Assembly (NCBI GenBank): GCA_022385755.1
Contig: MU278362.1
Span: forward strand, 140,251 to 204,250
From: Trametopsis cervina
Taxonomy: Eukaryota > Basidiomycota > Agaricomycetes > Polyporales > Irpicaceae
Length of the DNA stretch: 64,000 nucleotides
Direction of reading: 5' to 3'
Shown: one piece after another, positions 1 through 10,921 of the stretch
Layout: every line of letters starts with the position of its first letter
Position numbering within the stretch: position 1 is the stretch's first letter
The notes under the pieces: generated by a model
Seen by the model: the letters and a program-made list of their open reading frames with translations, nothing else
Told to the model about the DNA's origin: nothing
Database searches by the model: none
Position numbers and translations under genes: made by a program

Positions 1-2681
1 CAGGCACATACCGCGTCTCGAGGTTTGAGGCGATGAGCTGGGCAATGTCAGTCTGCATTATTGCCTATCTATAAGGTGTGTGCTACGCGGAAGGCTTATT
101 AGGGAAGGAAGCATTTCAGATGCGAAAGAGACGTACACGTTGTTGTTCAGAAAGCAAGCAGAGGAGGAAAGGCAAAGCGGTAGCTAACTTGGCGAGAGGG
201 CTGAAAGAAAGGACAACAGGAGCTTGCTATTTAGGCAGCTCAAATGGATTGGCCACAGAAGTATCCCTGAGTGCACGAGCATTACAACCTCCGCTGTCAC
301 GAAGTTATTGAGGGAGGCCGTGGCATGGTCGCCCGCTCGCAGGCGGAAGCAAAATGACGTGTGGTCAGCGGCTGCCAATAGATGTGCGCTGTTAGCTGGG
401 TAAAAGGGAGGGATGAAAGGCGGCAGCGCCATGGCTGGCCCCCGAGTGTAGACAGAGCATTTATGGGCAAAGCCAGTGGGAATATTATGTCAAGGAGCAG
501 GCGAGCGAGGCCGGCGAAACGCGGTTGGGCCAAAAATGACGAGTTTGTGGCTTCTTCCACACTCCATGGGGTTTTGTAGCCGGGTATAAAGCAGTGTTGG
601 GCATGCATGTGCCCTTTGCTGGAGAATGAACATAGCATAGGCGTAGAGCCCACGGAGGGACACTGCAAAACGGTAGACGTGGCCTAAGCACGGTCGTCGT
701 AGCGTTAGTAACACTTCTATACGAAGCTTTACATAGAACCCCTAACCTGGTACTAATGTGTCAGAATGCTGTCAAAACGGAAGAATTTCAAGAGGCCACG
801 GACAAATGTAATAAGGGCGGGTGGAAGGGCCAGTTGTGTTTCTCTACTGCTCGTGGGGCCGTGATAACAGTTGTCTTGAGCTGTCATGACTTATGGATGA
901 CAGCATAAGTAGTGGCTCTCTGCTAAAGCTTCTGAGAGATGTTGATGATGACCATGTTTGAGGGCGTACTACTGACCAGGGCGTGCTTATAGCGGATGAC
1001 GTGGTCGGACATCTATATTCCCTCTGTGTGATAAATGGTGCTGATAGAGTGAGGCGGGTCAACTAGGGTTCACATATATTCAGCATTGTCGAAGAAACTA
1101 GATGTAGGCCTTGCGAGTTGAACCCACAGAAGGAGGACGAGAACGCCAAATGGCACGTGATTTAGCGTGTGAACTCAGACTGCTACCGCCAGATTCACTG
1201 AGCATCGACTGCTTCTCATCATCCAAGTCAACATCATTACACGTATGTCCAATGATACTGAGGTGTATTCATCGCAGTATTAGATTTTGTAGGCTTGAGC
1301 TATGCTTGGAGAATCGATGCTGCATGGTAATCCGGATTGGCTAGACATTAGGTATGGTGCACTTGCTCCGCCTTTTGACGTTGGTAAATAACTGATCGTT
1401 TTGTGGAAATAGGCTTGTCTGAATACGTTCAAATAGTCAGATCATACGCAAGTCTTTATACACTATCTGTCGGCTCGACAGGCATTGCATTACTTGGCTT
1501 GCTGGCTTACTATGGCGAATAAGTCACAGACGCCACTGCAAGCGCGCCGATGAGACACATAATCCGCCGCAACTCATCATCGCGGGTTGCGTCGTTCAGC
1601 GTTGGTCTATGTTCAGTTGGATGAAATTGAGATTTTGCAAGGGACGGTAGCTTTGAGCTGTCTGTCAATGGTGCGCTACTTGTTAAACAACATTTATTGG
1701 CCCCCTTAAACTCATCGAATGCAGCCGGGATGCTATTAGCAACCTACTCGACTTCATAGCGCTGCTAGCGTTTACGGTACATTGGGTCTCATGACAATTG
1801 CATCGCAGTGCGTAGCGTATCGCTCATTGATGGCTGTGGTTTAGCCTTTCTGCTTATGAAGCTGTACGCAGCCAATTTTTGTCATGTTCGCTGTTTGTCG
1901 ATACGACAAAGTTACTATTATCACTCACATCAGTGCACTCATGCGCGAAATGAAGGTCCTCTCACTTAGTCTCGAGCGGTCTGGCGTTTCTCTCAGCTGC
2001 CGAGCGCACATCCATCATCCGCGGTGAAAGTTCAAGCTCGCCGGCCATCCTCGACCATTGTTCTCAGGGCGGTCCGAGGGAAGCGCCTCGGGTTCTCATG
2101 ACGCACTGGATGAGATGAAGCTAGCTTGATGTGCATCATCAACCTGTTCGACGAAATGATGGCGGCGCCATAACATCGCAGTACTTGGAAGACAATATTC
2201 CGAGTACAGAAGGGTCACTGGCTTGACCAAGGAGCAGGTCTGTGCGAATCAGTTATTCGAATCGGACATTAATGACATTCACAAAACCCGCAGGGTCGTG
2301 GAATGAAGGACTCATCTATCGGTCATGGCAACCGTTCTCAGCGTCGTGCTTGATTTCTGACGCTCATACAGGGCGCAGACTCAAAGGTAGGGATGTCCAC
2401 TCGATGAGCTGCGATGATTCGCTGAGCCTGAACGTGCATCCTTTCCCAGTCCAACTGCCACCTGTGAGGCGACGAATGATCTCGGCGTACCTCGTCTCTG
2501 ACCAGCCAGTCGCTCGGCCGTTCAACACACTTCGGGAAAGACAGCATAGCAAGCGCATATACCCGAGTTCCGACAGCGGCATCGGACGCAATGCGTGGAG
2601 CGCCTTCAAGAATGCTAACTGGTGGAGAATGCTCTGGCAGAGCGCGATCTGCGCAGCACAACCGCCCGTGGGCAGGTACTC
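1..2681. other. No recognisable gene
   Basis: I translated the open frames on both strands and found only short, compositionally random peptides with no family resemblance and no believable intron-exon chain. The last part is the promoter side of the FAD oxidoreductase that starts at 2745. An untranslated or non-coding transcript cannot be excluded. Confidence 0.5.
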
Positions 2682-2687
2682 TATAAA
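2682..2687 (+). promoter_or_regulatory. TATA box of FAD oxidoreductase A
   Basis: TATAAA lies 58 bases upstream of the ATG at 2745. The duplicated gene B has the same element at nearly the same distance (8893-8898, ATG 8949), which supports both start codons. Confidence 0.6.
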
Positions 2688-2744
2688 GATAATGCTCGTG
2701 GATCAGAATACCTCCAAACTACTCAGCCTACCTCTCAGTCCCTG

Positions 2745-4439
2745 ATGAAGTCCGGCCTCGTACAGTCTGCGTTTTTATTCGCGCTCGCAGAGTTTAATTC
2801 TGCTAGCGCTTCTGACCCGGTTTGCATAGTCGGTGCAGGCCCTGGGGGACTTACTATCGCCCACGAACTCGAAGCGAAGGGGATTTCAACGGTGACGTTC
2901 GAGAAACAGCCTGAAGTTGGAGGGAAATGTCAAGCATACTACGACGGACCTAATCAGTAAGCCTTACTGTCATTTCCTTCCTCCCCCGTCTTCGGGTATG
3001 GTTCTAACAATCGGTGCAGAAGTATTTTCCATCCTATGGGCGCACTCTTGTTCACGAATCAAACATACAAGGATACCCTACCCCTTGTGCGCGCTGCGAA
3101 CCTGCCACTAACCCCTGGGGTATCACAGCCCAATGGCTGGCAATACTGGTTGTATGGTCCCGATGCACAAGCAAGCAACGTGACCAAGATGCCCCCAGCG
3201 TCGGATGCAGAGACAGCACTCGTGATTGCTGAGATCGCAAGGTACACCGTGGAGTGGGAGGCCGAGTTCGCTCCAAAATACATCGCGCTCAGGTACACGG
3301 TATGTTGCTACAATCGCACAATGGCATCATGAGTACTGCAGAGCTAATGAATGTCGGGTTGTTGCGAAGAACGGCGTGCCTCAGCAACTGACGGTACCAT
3401 TTGGGGATTGGCTCAAATCGAAGGCATACATTGCTATCCCAACGATCGTCGAAGCAGGTATGGTGCCGTACGGATATGGTGATATCACACAAACTCCCGC
3501 GGTAAGTCGCGCTTTAGGCCCGCTGCATGATTGCATCCAGGATCTGACTGTGCTTCCAGATCTACATGCTGCAGTACTTTACGCCCGAGGTCTTGAGTGC
3601 ATTTGTGGGCATTACTCAAGGTTATATCGTTGGTAAGACACATTCTGCGGTATGTTGGGATCGTTTCTCATGATATCATGTATGGGTTCCAGATTTCCAT
3701 AAAGTGTTTGTCCATTATGCGCAATCCGTAAAAGGACCTGTACACACGAACACTACAGTAACCCAGATCGGTAAATTCCGTACACATCTCCCATACGCAC
3801 AACCAGCTGATATCCCGCACAGACCGAACAGGCACATCTCCCGTCATCACATACTCTTCATCGGGACAGGAAGCAAACATCACTTGCTCCTCAGTGGTAC
3901 TTGCCTTCCCGCCTACTATTGCGAACCTCGACGCAATCAACATGCCATTAACGGCTAACGAAACTGCCGTGTTTACGAAAGTCGGCATCACACCGTACTG
4001 GTCCTCTGCCACAGCAACGAAGATCGCATACCCGTTTTTCTACCAGCAGTCTCCCCCGGAACCTCTTGGCGAACCAGTTGGTTTCTTGAGGGTATTCAAC
4101 GGTTCACCTATCGCCACGACATACTCATGGGGCCCTCCAGGGAGCGAAAACACGCTCTCTTTGGCAGACGTGCGACAGAACCTTATTAATACAATCACGG
4201 CTGTCCAGACTGGTGCGGGGATCGCGGATCCCACTGTATCGGAGGACGACGTCAAAGACCTTCGGCAATGGGATTATTTCCCTCACTTTGCAACCACGGA
4301 CCTGCAAGGGGGCGCGTATGCTGAATTTAATGCGGTCCAGGGCGTGAAGGGGACGTATTATTCGTCTGGGTTAAACGGATTCGAGACGGTTGAGTTCGCA
4401 ATCAGGGCTGGAAAGGATTTAGTGAAGTCGTTCTTCTAG
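2745..4439 (+). CDS. Secreted FAD-dependent oxidoreductase A
   Basis: A flavoprotein of the FAD/NAD(P)-binding Rossmann superfamily (flavin amine-oxidase-like); substrate unknown. Six exons fit a single frame: 2745-2956, 3020-3299, 3370-3501, 3560-3632, 3693-3770, 3823-4439, giving 463 residues. Residues 1-23 look like a secretion signal. The dinucleotide-binding motif GAGPGG is at residues 30-35, followed by the expected acidic end of strand 2 (TFEK) and a GGKCQ turn that would contact FAD. All introns are GT-AG and 51-70 bases long. Gene B at 8949-10644 is a close paralogue with internal exons of identical length (132, 73, 78), which confirms the model. It is tail-to-tail with the flavin monooxygenase at 4784-7112. 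Family is secure; reaction is not. Confidence 0.88.
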
Positions 4440-4783
4440 GCCTGTCGCGAAGATCGATGGGAGGTTATCTATACGTTCCGTGTATGATGGATGCTCTACT
4501 ATATAACTCGTATAATGTGTAGTTTTGACATTTCGGACATGCAATTTACCATGTAACACGTTTCTTGTTTACCTATCTGCGCTAAGGACATAAGCGTCTT
4601 TCATAGCTTCATTTCTGTCTGTACAACTCGAAGCCACTCGGGTACAGCAGACAATCCCAGTGAATACCATATCTATGACACATCACTATAACATGAACAT
4701 ACATGACTAATTGGCGGAACCGTCAAGTTCTCTCTACAACTCCATACAAAGCATATGAATGGAGCGGCAGTCTCTTCGATGAT

Positions 4784-7112
4784 TTACCAGAAGTCATCTT
4801 CCGTGCCAAGGGCGTCCAGGAGGCTCTCGCCCGACGACCACTGCGACGCAGGCAGATTCTCGAAGTCGGTAAAGTTCTTGGACGTGATGAAGTCCTAGGC
4901 GGACGAATTAGTCCCTGATCGTACATTTATGTGCTTCAGCCCGGTTACTCACCTTCTCCCATCCCTGGTTCGCGTAGTACACGAACACTTCACGGTTCCT
5001 ACGATCACGAAGATTGAGAACGGACGAGACAATGTGTGTGTGACGATACGTACTCGAGTGGTGGAGGCGCGACGAGGCGGCCGCCGAACTCAAGAGACTC
5101 GCTGTTCAACCAGGCGATGAATTGCCTCTCGAGAGCTAAGATGCAGCTTAGCATCACGAGCGGAGTGCGTTAATTGCTTTGAGTACTCACCGTGAGGCGG
5201 GCCGGTCCCGAACAGACCGCGGAAGTTGTGGTACCTTGTCGAGTTGTATTGCTCCCACAGCGTGGCTTCGTTAGGGATACGGGCAGTGCCTTCCCATACT
5301 TTGGCGAAACCGTAAGATTGGACCTTTCCGAGCGTCCATGGGCGGACTGCAGCAAGTAAGGTCGTGAGATTTTTTTCGAGTATCGAAAGCAAGTCACAAA
5401 CCGGTAGTGAATGCGATAGTCGGGTCGGGGATATAATGACCCGTCCAGTGCACGCTCGGCCAGGTTCCCCTGTTGAAAACGTCAGGGGCCGGTGGGGCAA
5501 GCGACCTCGGAGGATTTCCAGGGATGCTAAGGAACTGTTAGGTTACGCGCCGACCTACATCTAATCATAAACGTACTCTTTGAGGATCTTGTGCAAGAAC
5601 GGGTTCGTATTGTTGTAGCCAGTCGCCAGGATAATCTATGGGTCGATGTTCGTGTCAGCAGGGCTACCTTTGGGCAGATAGGCAATCCATACCTCATCTA
5701 TGCCAGTCAACAGCGACCCGTTTGTGAGCTTGATCTTGCCATCCTTGATGCCGTGACTGAGAGATGCCAGGGGTTCAAAGGCAGCAATCTGTGGGACGAA
5801 TTCGGTCTCTTCAGGGAAACGACGGAATGAACGTCGCTGGAATGGGTTAAGCTTCTCCCAATCGTATTTCTGTGGAAAGATCTGAGAGAGACGTCGCGCA
5901 CTGCATCTTCAAGACGTACCTTGTGGCTAACGTAGAGCTTCTTCGCGTAAGGACCAATATCACGGGCTATTTCAGAGCCAGATGTACCGACACCGACGAC
6001 CAGAACGTTCTATCGTAAGTATTGTCAACATTGTTCAAGAAGAATAGAGGAGTGCGTATCTTACCTTGCCTGAGTACCGCTCAGGATTCCTGTACACTCT
6101 AGAATGGTATACGCTGAATCCGGCTGGGGCCTCCGACGAGGGAACCTTGCTCCATTGGACCAGCCCGTCGATTTCAGGGACATGGGGGATATCATACGGT
6201 CCGTTACCAATAACAACGGCGTCGAACTCCTCAGTCCAGTATGTGGCTTTGAGTCGATCAGGCTCCTCGAGACGTTTGAGGTGGCGAAGAGTTAAAGTCC
6301 ACTTATCCCCATGCTTGGCAATTTCCTCGACACGAGTAGAGTACGAAGTCACTGAAGAATTGTCGTTCGCGTTCAACCTCTTAATAGTCGCATACGCGCG
6401 TACGTGAGCGCCAATGGTGTGGGCACTGATAACCCAGGTCTGTGGGAATAACAAGCACGATAAGCTGACAGTTCGGTGATATCCTTGCGCAGAATAGCTC
6501 ACATGGTCGGGTGGATATGGCACTTCATCAAGTCCAGTGATCACCGCAGGCGAGTTCGTGTGAAGGCTGTTCCAGATCGAACGTGGCTGCCAGTGCTCTC
6601 GCCACCGGTAGTCCAAGGACAAGCCCTCGTCCCCCTCGTTGTAGTACTTGGTCGCAGGGAGGGTTTTGGGGATCCATCGCTTGCGATCAATAGGGATGTC
6701 ACTGGTACGTAGTTATGAGATTCATGTAGACTATATAGGAAAGTTGCAACGCACGGGTACGATTCACGGACGGGCACCTCTTCCGAATACAGCCAGTTTC
6801 CACCAGGACCTGGGGCTCGGTCAAACAGTCGGACAGTGAAGTTGCGGTCTATCAGGGCAGCGGCAGCTTGCAAGCCGGCAGGGCCTATAATACATAATTA
6901 GCCCCAGGCACCTATCGCAGGTATAGTAGCCACGACGTACCAGCACCTACTACAGCGACGCGTTTGATTTTGTGTGGGAACACAGTCCATCGGCTTCCGT
7001 CGTGTACGCGTTGTTGTGGGTCCTCGAACAAGTCATTGAGTACGACCTCGCCAGGGTACGCGACCACGCCGGACAGGCACGCGGCAAGCGCGACGAAAGA
7101 TAGGGTACGCAT
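4784..7112 (-). CDS. Flavin-containing monooxygenase with signal peptide
   Basis: FMO-like enzyme expected to use FAD, NADPH and O2 to oxygenate a soft nucleophile or carbonyl substrate. Reading on the minus strand from the ATG at 7112: residues 1-18 are a hydrophobic signal-like segment (MRTLSFVALAACLSGVVA), and the FAD motif GAGPAG is at residues 56-61, interrupted by an intron. A long exon at about 6035-6700 carries the central part with NGPYDIPHVPEI. The NADPH motif GVGTSGSE is in the next exon (about 5918-6008) and the FMO-type ILATGY near 5640. The last short exon ends DALGTEDDFW, stop at 4784-4786. The start at 7112 was chosen because the in-frame codon upstream is GTG. A TATA-like element sits about 40 bases upstream. 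The signal peptide is unusual for the family and suggests entry to the ER or secretion. Exact inner exon ends are partly uncertain. Confidence 0.85.
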
Positions 7113-7150
7113 AATGGCGAATGCCTGCACGCGTGGAAGCAGATGCAGTG

Positions 7151-7156
7151 CTTATA
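7151..7156 (-). promoter_or_regulatory. TATA-like box of the FMO gene
   Basis: TATAAG on the minus strand, about 40 bases upstream of the ATG at 7112. Confidence 0.45.
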
Positions 7157-7860
7157 TCATGGGCACGATCACGCGATGATGCATTCGAATTGTGTGAATA
7201 GAGCTGCGCAAACATAGTTTGCGACCCTGGCGTATACGCAATATGTCGAACACTAATTAGCGGAGCACGATGCGAAGCGCACTGATTATACATCTGCAGG
7301 ACACTCCGTGTGTGAGCAGCAATCCACGAATAGTTGCGTGCAGGCCAAAAGCTCCGGGCGGCCCATCCATAGAACTTCGAGCGGCCTGTAAGTCTGGGTG
7401 TCTGTGTGTAACCAGGCGGTAAGAACAAGACCTTACTGTGTACAAGACCTCGAAATCATATCCGAGATGCGATTTGAGACCTTTCGAAGTCTCATGTACC
7501 ACAGGTGAGTTCTGCGCTAATGGACGTCAGCAAAGAGGCAATGGTCACCGCTTTCCCACGGGCGCGATTGTTGTCATCATTTGGCTGTCAGCGTTTTTTG
7601 TCAGCAACGTAGGATGATATTTGCCTGGCGAATTGCGACACAGACCACAAACTCTGCTATGGCGCTCTCAAGTTGTTCGTACTCTATGATGTGCAAACCT
7701 CAATGTTGATGACAAAGCTGACTCAGCTAGCCGAACCCGAATGAATGTGGTTGTGCTGCGTTTTGCACCTTGAAGGCAGCCATTGTCAATAACTCGAGTA
7801 AGTTATTCTTATATTCTTATATGCGACGGAAAAGTGAACAGCGTAATACGTAGATTGAGA

Positions 7861-8550
7861 TGGCGATGTCAGTACTTCTCAGTCATATATTGAGTCGCCT
7901 AGAGTTCGCAGTCTATGGTAAGGAACCCAGAATCTTTTCAGAACCTTCAATACTAACATCTCAATTAGCTACACGGCCCTTTTGGTACTACCATATTGAT
8001 TCTGCGGTGGTACGCCTATATTCCCACACATTTACACCTCCCCTGGACTGAGAAATCGTTTCATCAGCGCCTGTGCCTCCGCCCCGCCCACGACCGCTCG
8101 TCCGTTCAGCGCGCAGCGGACTCAACTCGAATCCAGGATAAGGTAACAGAGCCGACAATCAAACATATCAACATATCTGACTTCCTTTCCGGCGCACACA
8201 GTAACGTTATGTTCTTTCTCGGTCCTGGTCAGTCAGTCGCCAATCACCGACTTGGAGAGGTTCACCATTCTGGTGGTAGACGAATCCGCAAATGGCACAT
8301 CTCATGACTTCAACGGCGGGGATGCCAGAGAGTTTGGCGAGACCTGCAGGGCTGGCGTCATATCATACGCTCGGGAGGATGACATTGGCGTCGGCTATGC
8401 CTGGTCACCGAGGGATGCGAAGAGCGGAAGAAGAATATAGGGAGTGGAGGAATGCTGGGCGTACTCTATGTTCTATTCCTATTGGTGAGTGTACGATGTG
8501 GGATTTCGATTGTCGTTATCAACTTAGAGACATTAACCAGGTCAGTGTAT
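7861..8550 (+). pseudogene. Possible degraded gene of unknown family
   Basis: Coding-like peptides are spread over frames on the plus strand. There is an N-terminal stretch from an ATG at 7861, a plausible GT-AG intron at 7919-7970, then an open run to about 8307 containing NISDFLSGAHSNVMFF and HHSGGRRIRKWH. Next come the overlapping pieces YHTLGRMTLASAMPGHRG and RRAEEEYREWRNAG in another frame. The frames do not join by obvious splice sites, so this may be a decayed gene or one whose introns I could not place. I do not recognise the family. Confidence 0.3.
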
Positions 8551-8892
8551 TGTTGAAGACAAATAAGGAACCCCCGCCAGTACATCACACAGCCGGCTGT
8601 CTGTGTACTCACAGAAATGCAGATCTAAACATGGCTTGTATGTCTTACGTCCAATAAACCGACATATCTCTGAACCTCACTGCCCTCCTAGTCTCCCGTC
8701 GTGACCGGCGCATTATATTCCCCGACTCGTCTTCCGAGTATGTCAAGGAAGTAGACCCTTATACTTCCATGTCGAGCTAAGCGAGACGGCCGACTGTGTC
8801 AACTACGGTGGTTCTACACTCCGGCACTCCATGTCACCTCATTTTTCGTGTCAATATCCGTGTCAATTCCCTCCCTCCTGTCATGGATAGCC

Positions 8893-8898
8893 TATAAA
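8893..8898 (+). promoter_or_regulatory. TATA box of FAD oxidoreductase B
   Basis: TATAAA 56 bases upstream of the ATG at 8949, matching the arrangement in front of paralogue A. Confidence 0.6.
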
Positions 8899-8948
8899 TG
8901 CTGGCCGGACACCTTGGGTACTCCCCATTCCTCATCTCCCAGACCAAC

Positions 8949-10644
8949 ATGAAGCCAGCCTTGGTAGCACAACTCTTCGGTGCTTTTTCACCCTTCACCT
9001 CGTACATATCCGAGAGCACACTCGCCGACCCGCCGGTGTGCATCATCGGTGCTGGCCCGGGCGGTCTCACCGCTGCTCACGAGCTCGAGGCGAAGGGTAT
9101 TTCCACCGTCATATTTGAGAAGCAGGACGTTGTCGGCGGGAAATGTCAGGCGTACTACAGTCCGAACGGGTGGGTAAACCTTCCAATACGGCTAGATGAC
9201 GACTGACGTGAACGTCTTATACCCCCGCAGTACATTCCACCCTCTCGGAGCCTTGCTCTTCACCAACCAAACTTACCACAACACTCTCCCACTTGTCCTG
9301 GATGCCAACGTTACACTACACCCGGGCATCTCGCCTCACGATTGGACGCGTTACCTTTACGGCCCCAGCTCAAGCTCATCCTCAGTGTCTCCGGAGCCGA
9401 AACCAACACAGCTCGAGATGGCGCAAATTATCGTGGAAATTGCGCGCTACACAGTACACTGGGAGCAGAAATTTGCACCCAAGTACACCGCAACACGTTA
9501 TGTGGTGAGCACCAGTAGTAGCCGAGAGGTGTGTAATGTTTTGACAACCATCGCTCATTAGAACGGTGTACCGGAAGAATTAGCAGTGCCGATGGCCGAA
9601 TGGCTGCGGTCCAATGGGTTCTATGCCCTTGACAAGATCATGAAGCCGGGTATGGTCCCATATGGCTATGGTGATATTTACGAAACTCCTGCTGTACGCT
9701 TCCCACCTCGGTATACCTCGCTTGACGCTAACGTTGTGGATGTAGATCTACATGCTTCAATACTTTACTCCCGAGATTCTTGGCGTGTTCGTTGGAATTA
9801 CGCCCGCTTACATCGTTGGTACGTCCATCTCCTTTCCATGAGCACATAGCAGTGATACTCATGACGCGCTCTGCAGATTTCCACGAGGTGTTCGTGCAAT
9901 ACGCCAAATCTGTCGAAGGCCCTGTTCATCTTAACACCGAGATCACCGAAATAGGTCAGCCACGTCTATTCTTTCCGTATTCTATTCTAACGGCCGACTT
10001 CCTCAGACCGCAGCGGCCGCTCCCCGGTAATCAAATACAAGACTAAAGGCAGCACCGCTTCGTCAACCCAAGAATGCTCGCAACTTATCCTCGCCTTCCC
10101 TCCTACGCCTTCCGGTCTGCGGAAACTCAACATGCCGCTTACGTCCGCCGAAAACGAGGTCTTTTCCAAAGTCTATACCACTCCCTACTGGTCATCTGCG
10201 ATAGAGACACGCACCGATTGGCACGAGACCTTCCAGCAGAGCCCGTTCACACCTCTCGGTGAACCAGTTGCGTTCCTGCGGTTGTTCGAGGGTGCGGGCG
10301 TAGCAACCGCGTGGCAATGGGGCGAAATCGACAGCGAAGAGACGGCTATGAAGTTATTGACAGAGACGGTGTCCAGCGTGCAGCACGGGAGGAACATCAC
10401 CGGATCCGAAGGAGATGTGACGAAGGAGCACGTTAAGGCTCTGAGGAAGTGGGACTACTTCCCGCACTTCGTCGCAGAGGATCTGATGGGAGGAGAGGAA
10501 CCTGGCAAGGGCGTGTATGGGGCGTTCAACAAGCTGCAGGGTGGAGAAGGAAAGAAGACGTTCTATACGTCTGGCCTGAACGGATTCGAGACCGTTGAGT
10601 TTGCGATCAGAGGAGCGAAAGACTTGGTGGCCACTTTCTTCTAG
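8949..10644 (+). CDS. Secreted FAD-dependent oxidoreductase B (paralogue of A)
   Basis: Paralogue of 2745-4439. Six exons: 8949-9169, 9231-9504, 9562-9693, 9746-9818, 9877-9954, 10007-10644, giving 471 residues. The N-terminus (about 25 residues) is signal-like, with GAGPGG at residues 34-39. Shared blocks with A include the GGKCQAYY turn, the FHPxGALLFTNQTY start of exon 2, GMVPYGYGDI in exon 3, the YMLQYFTPE core of exon 4 and the ending LNGFETVEFAIR. Introns sit at the same places and phases as in A, so the duplication happened after the introns were gained. Its 3' end faces the MFS exporter 278 bases away. Like A it is probably secreted or in the endomembrane system; substrate unknown. 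Confidence 0.88.
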
Positions 10645-10921
10645 GCGGATATTCGTGCAACTGAGAAATGTTTTGTTGTTATGTCGATAACTCCCATCTA
10701 CTATTCTAATCTTCATGGACTTACAGTTAATTACGGGCATGAATAAGACTCGCGGCCGCGTTCTTGGCGAATTTTCTGCAGTGCTTCGGTCTGCTGCTCC
10801 ATGCGTACGTTGTAGTGTGCACTCCTCATATGTCGACATGCTCCGCCGAGTTATCTTATGGTTACTCTATCACATACCAGAGCAGTAGTTCTGGATATGA
10901 TTATATAATGACCCCTACATA

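Noticed and set aside
6066..6407. Plus-strand 113-codon open frame
   Set aside because: It is the antisense of the central FMO exon, which has clear family motifs.
7112..7130. Alternative FMO start six codons upstream
   Set aside because: The codon there is GTG, not ATG; the ATG at 7112 begins a good signal peptide.
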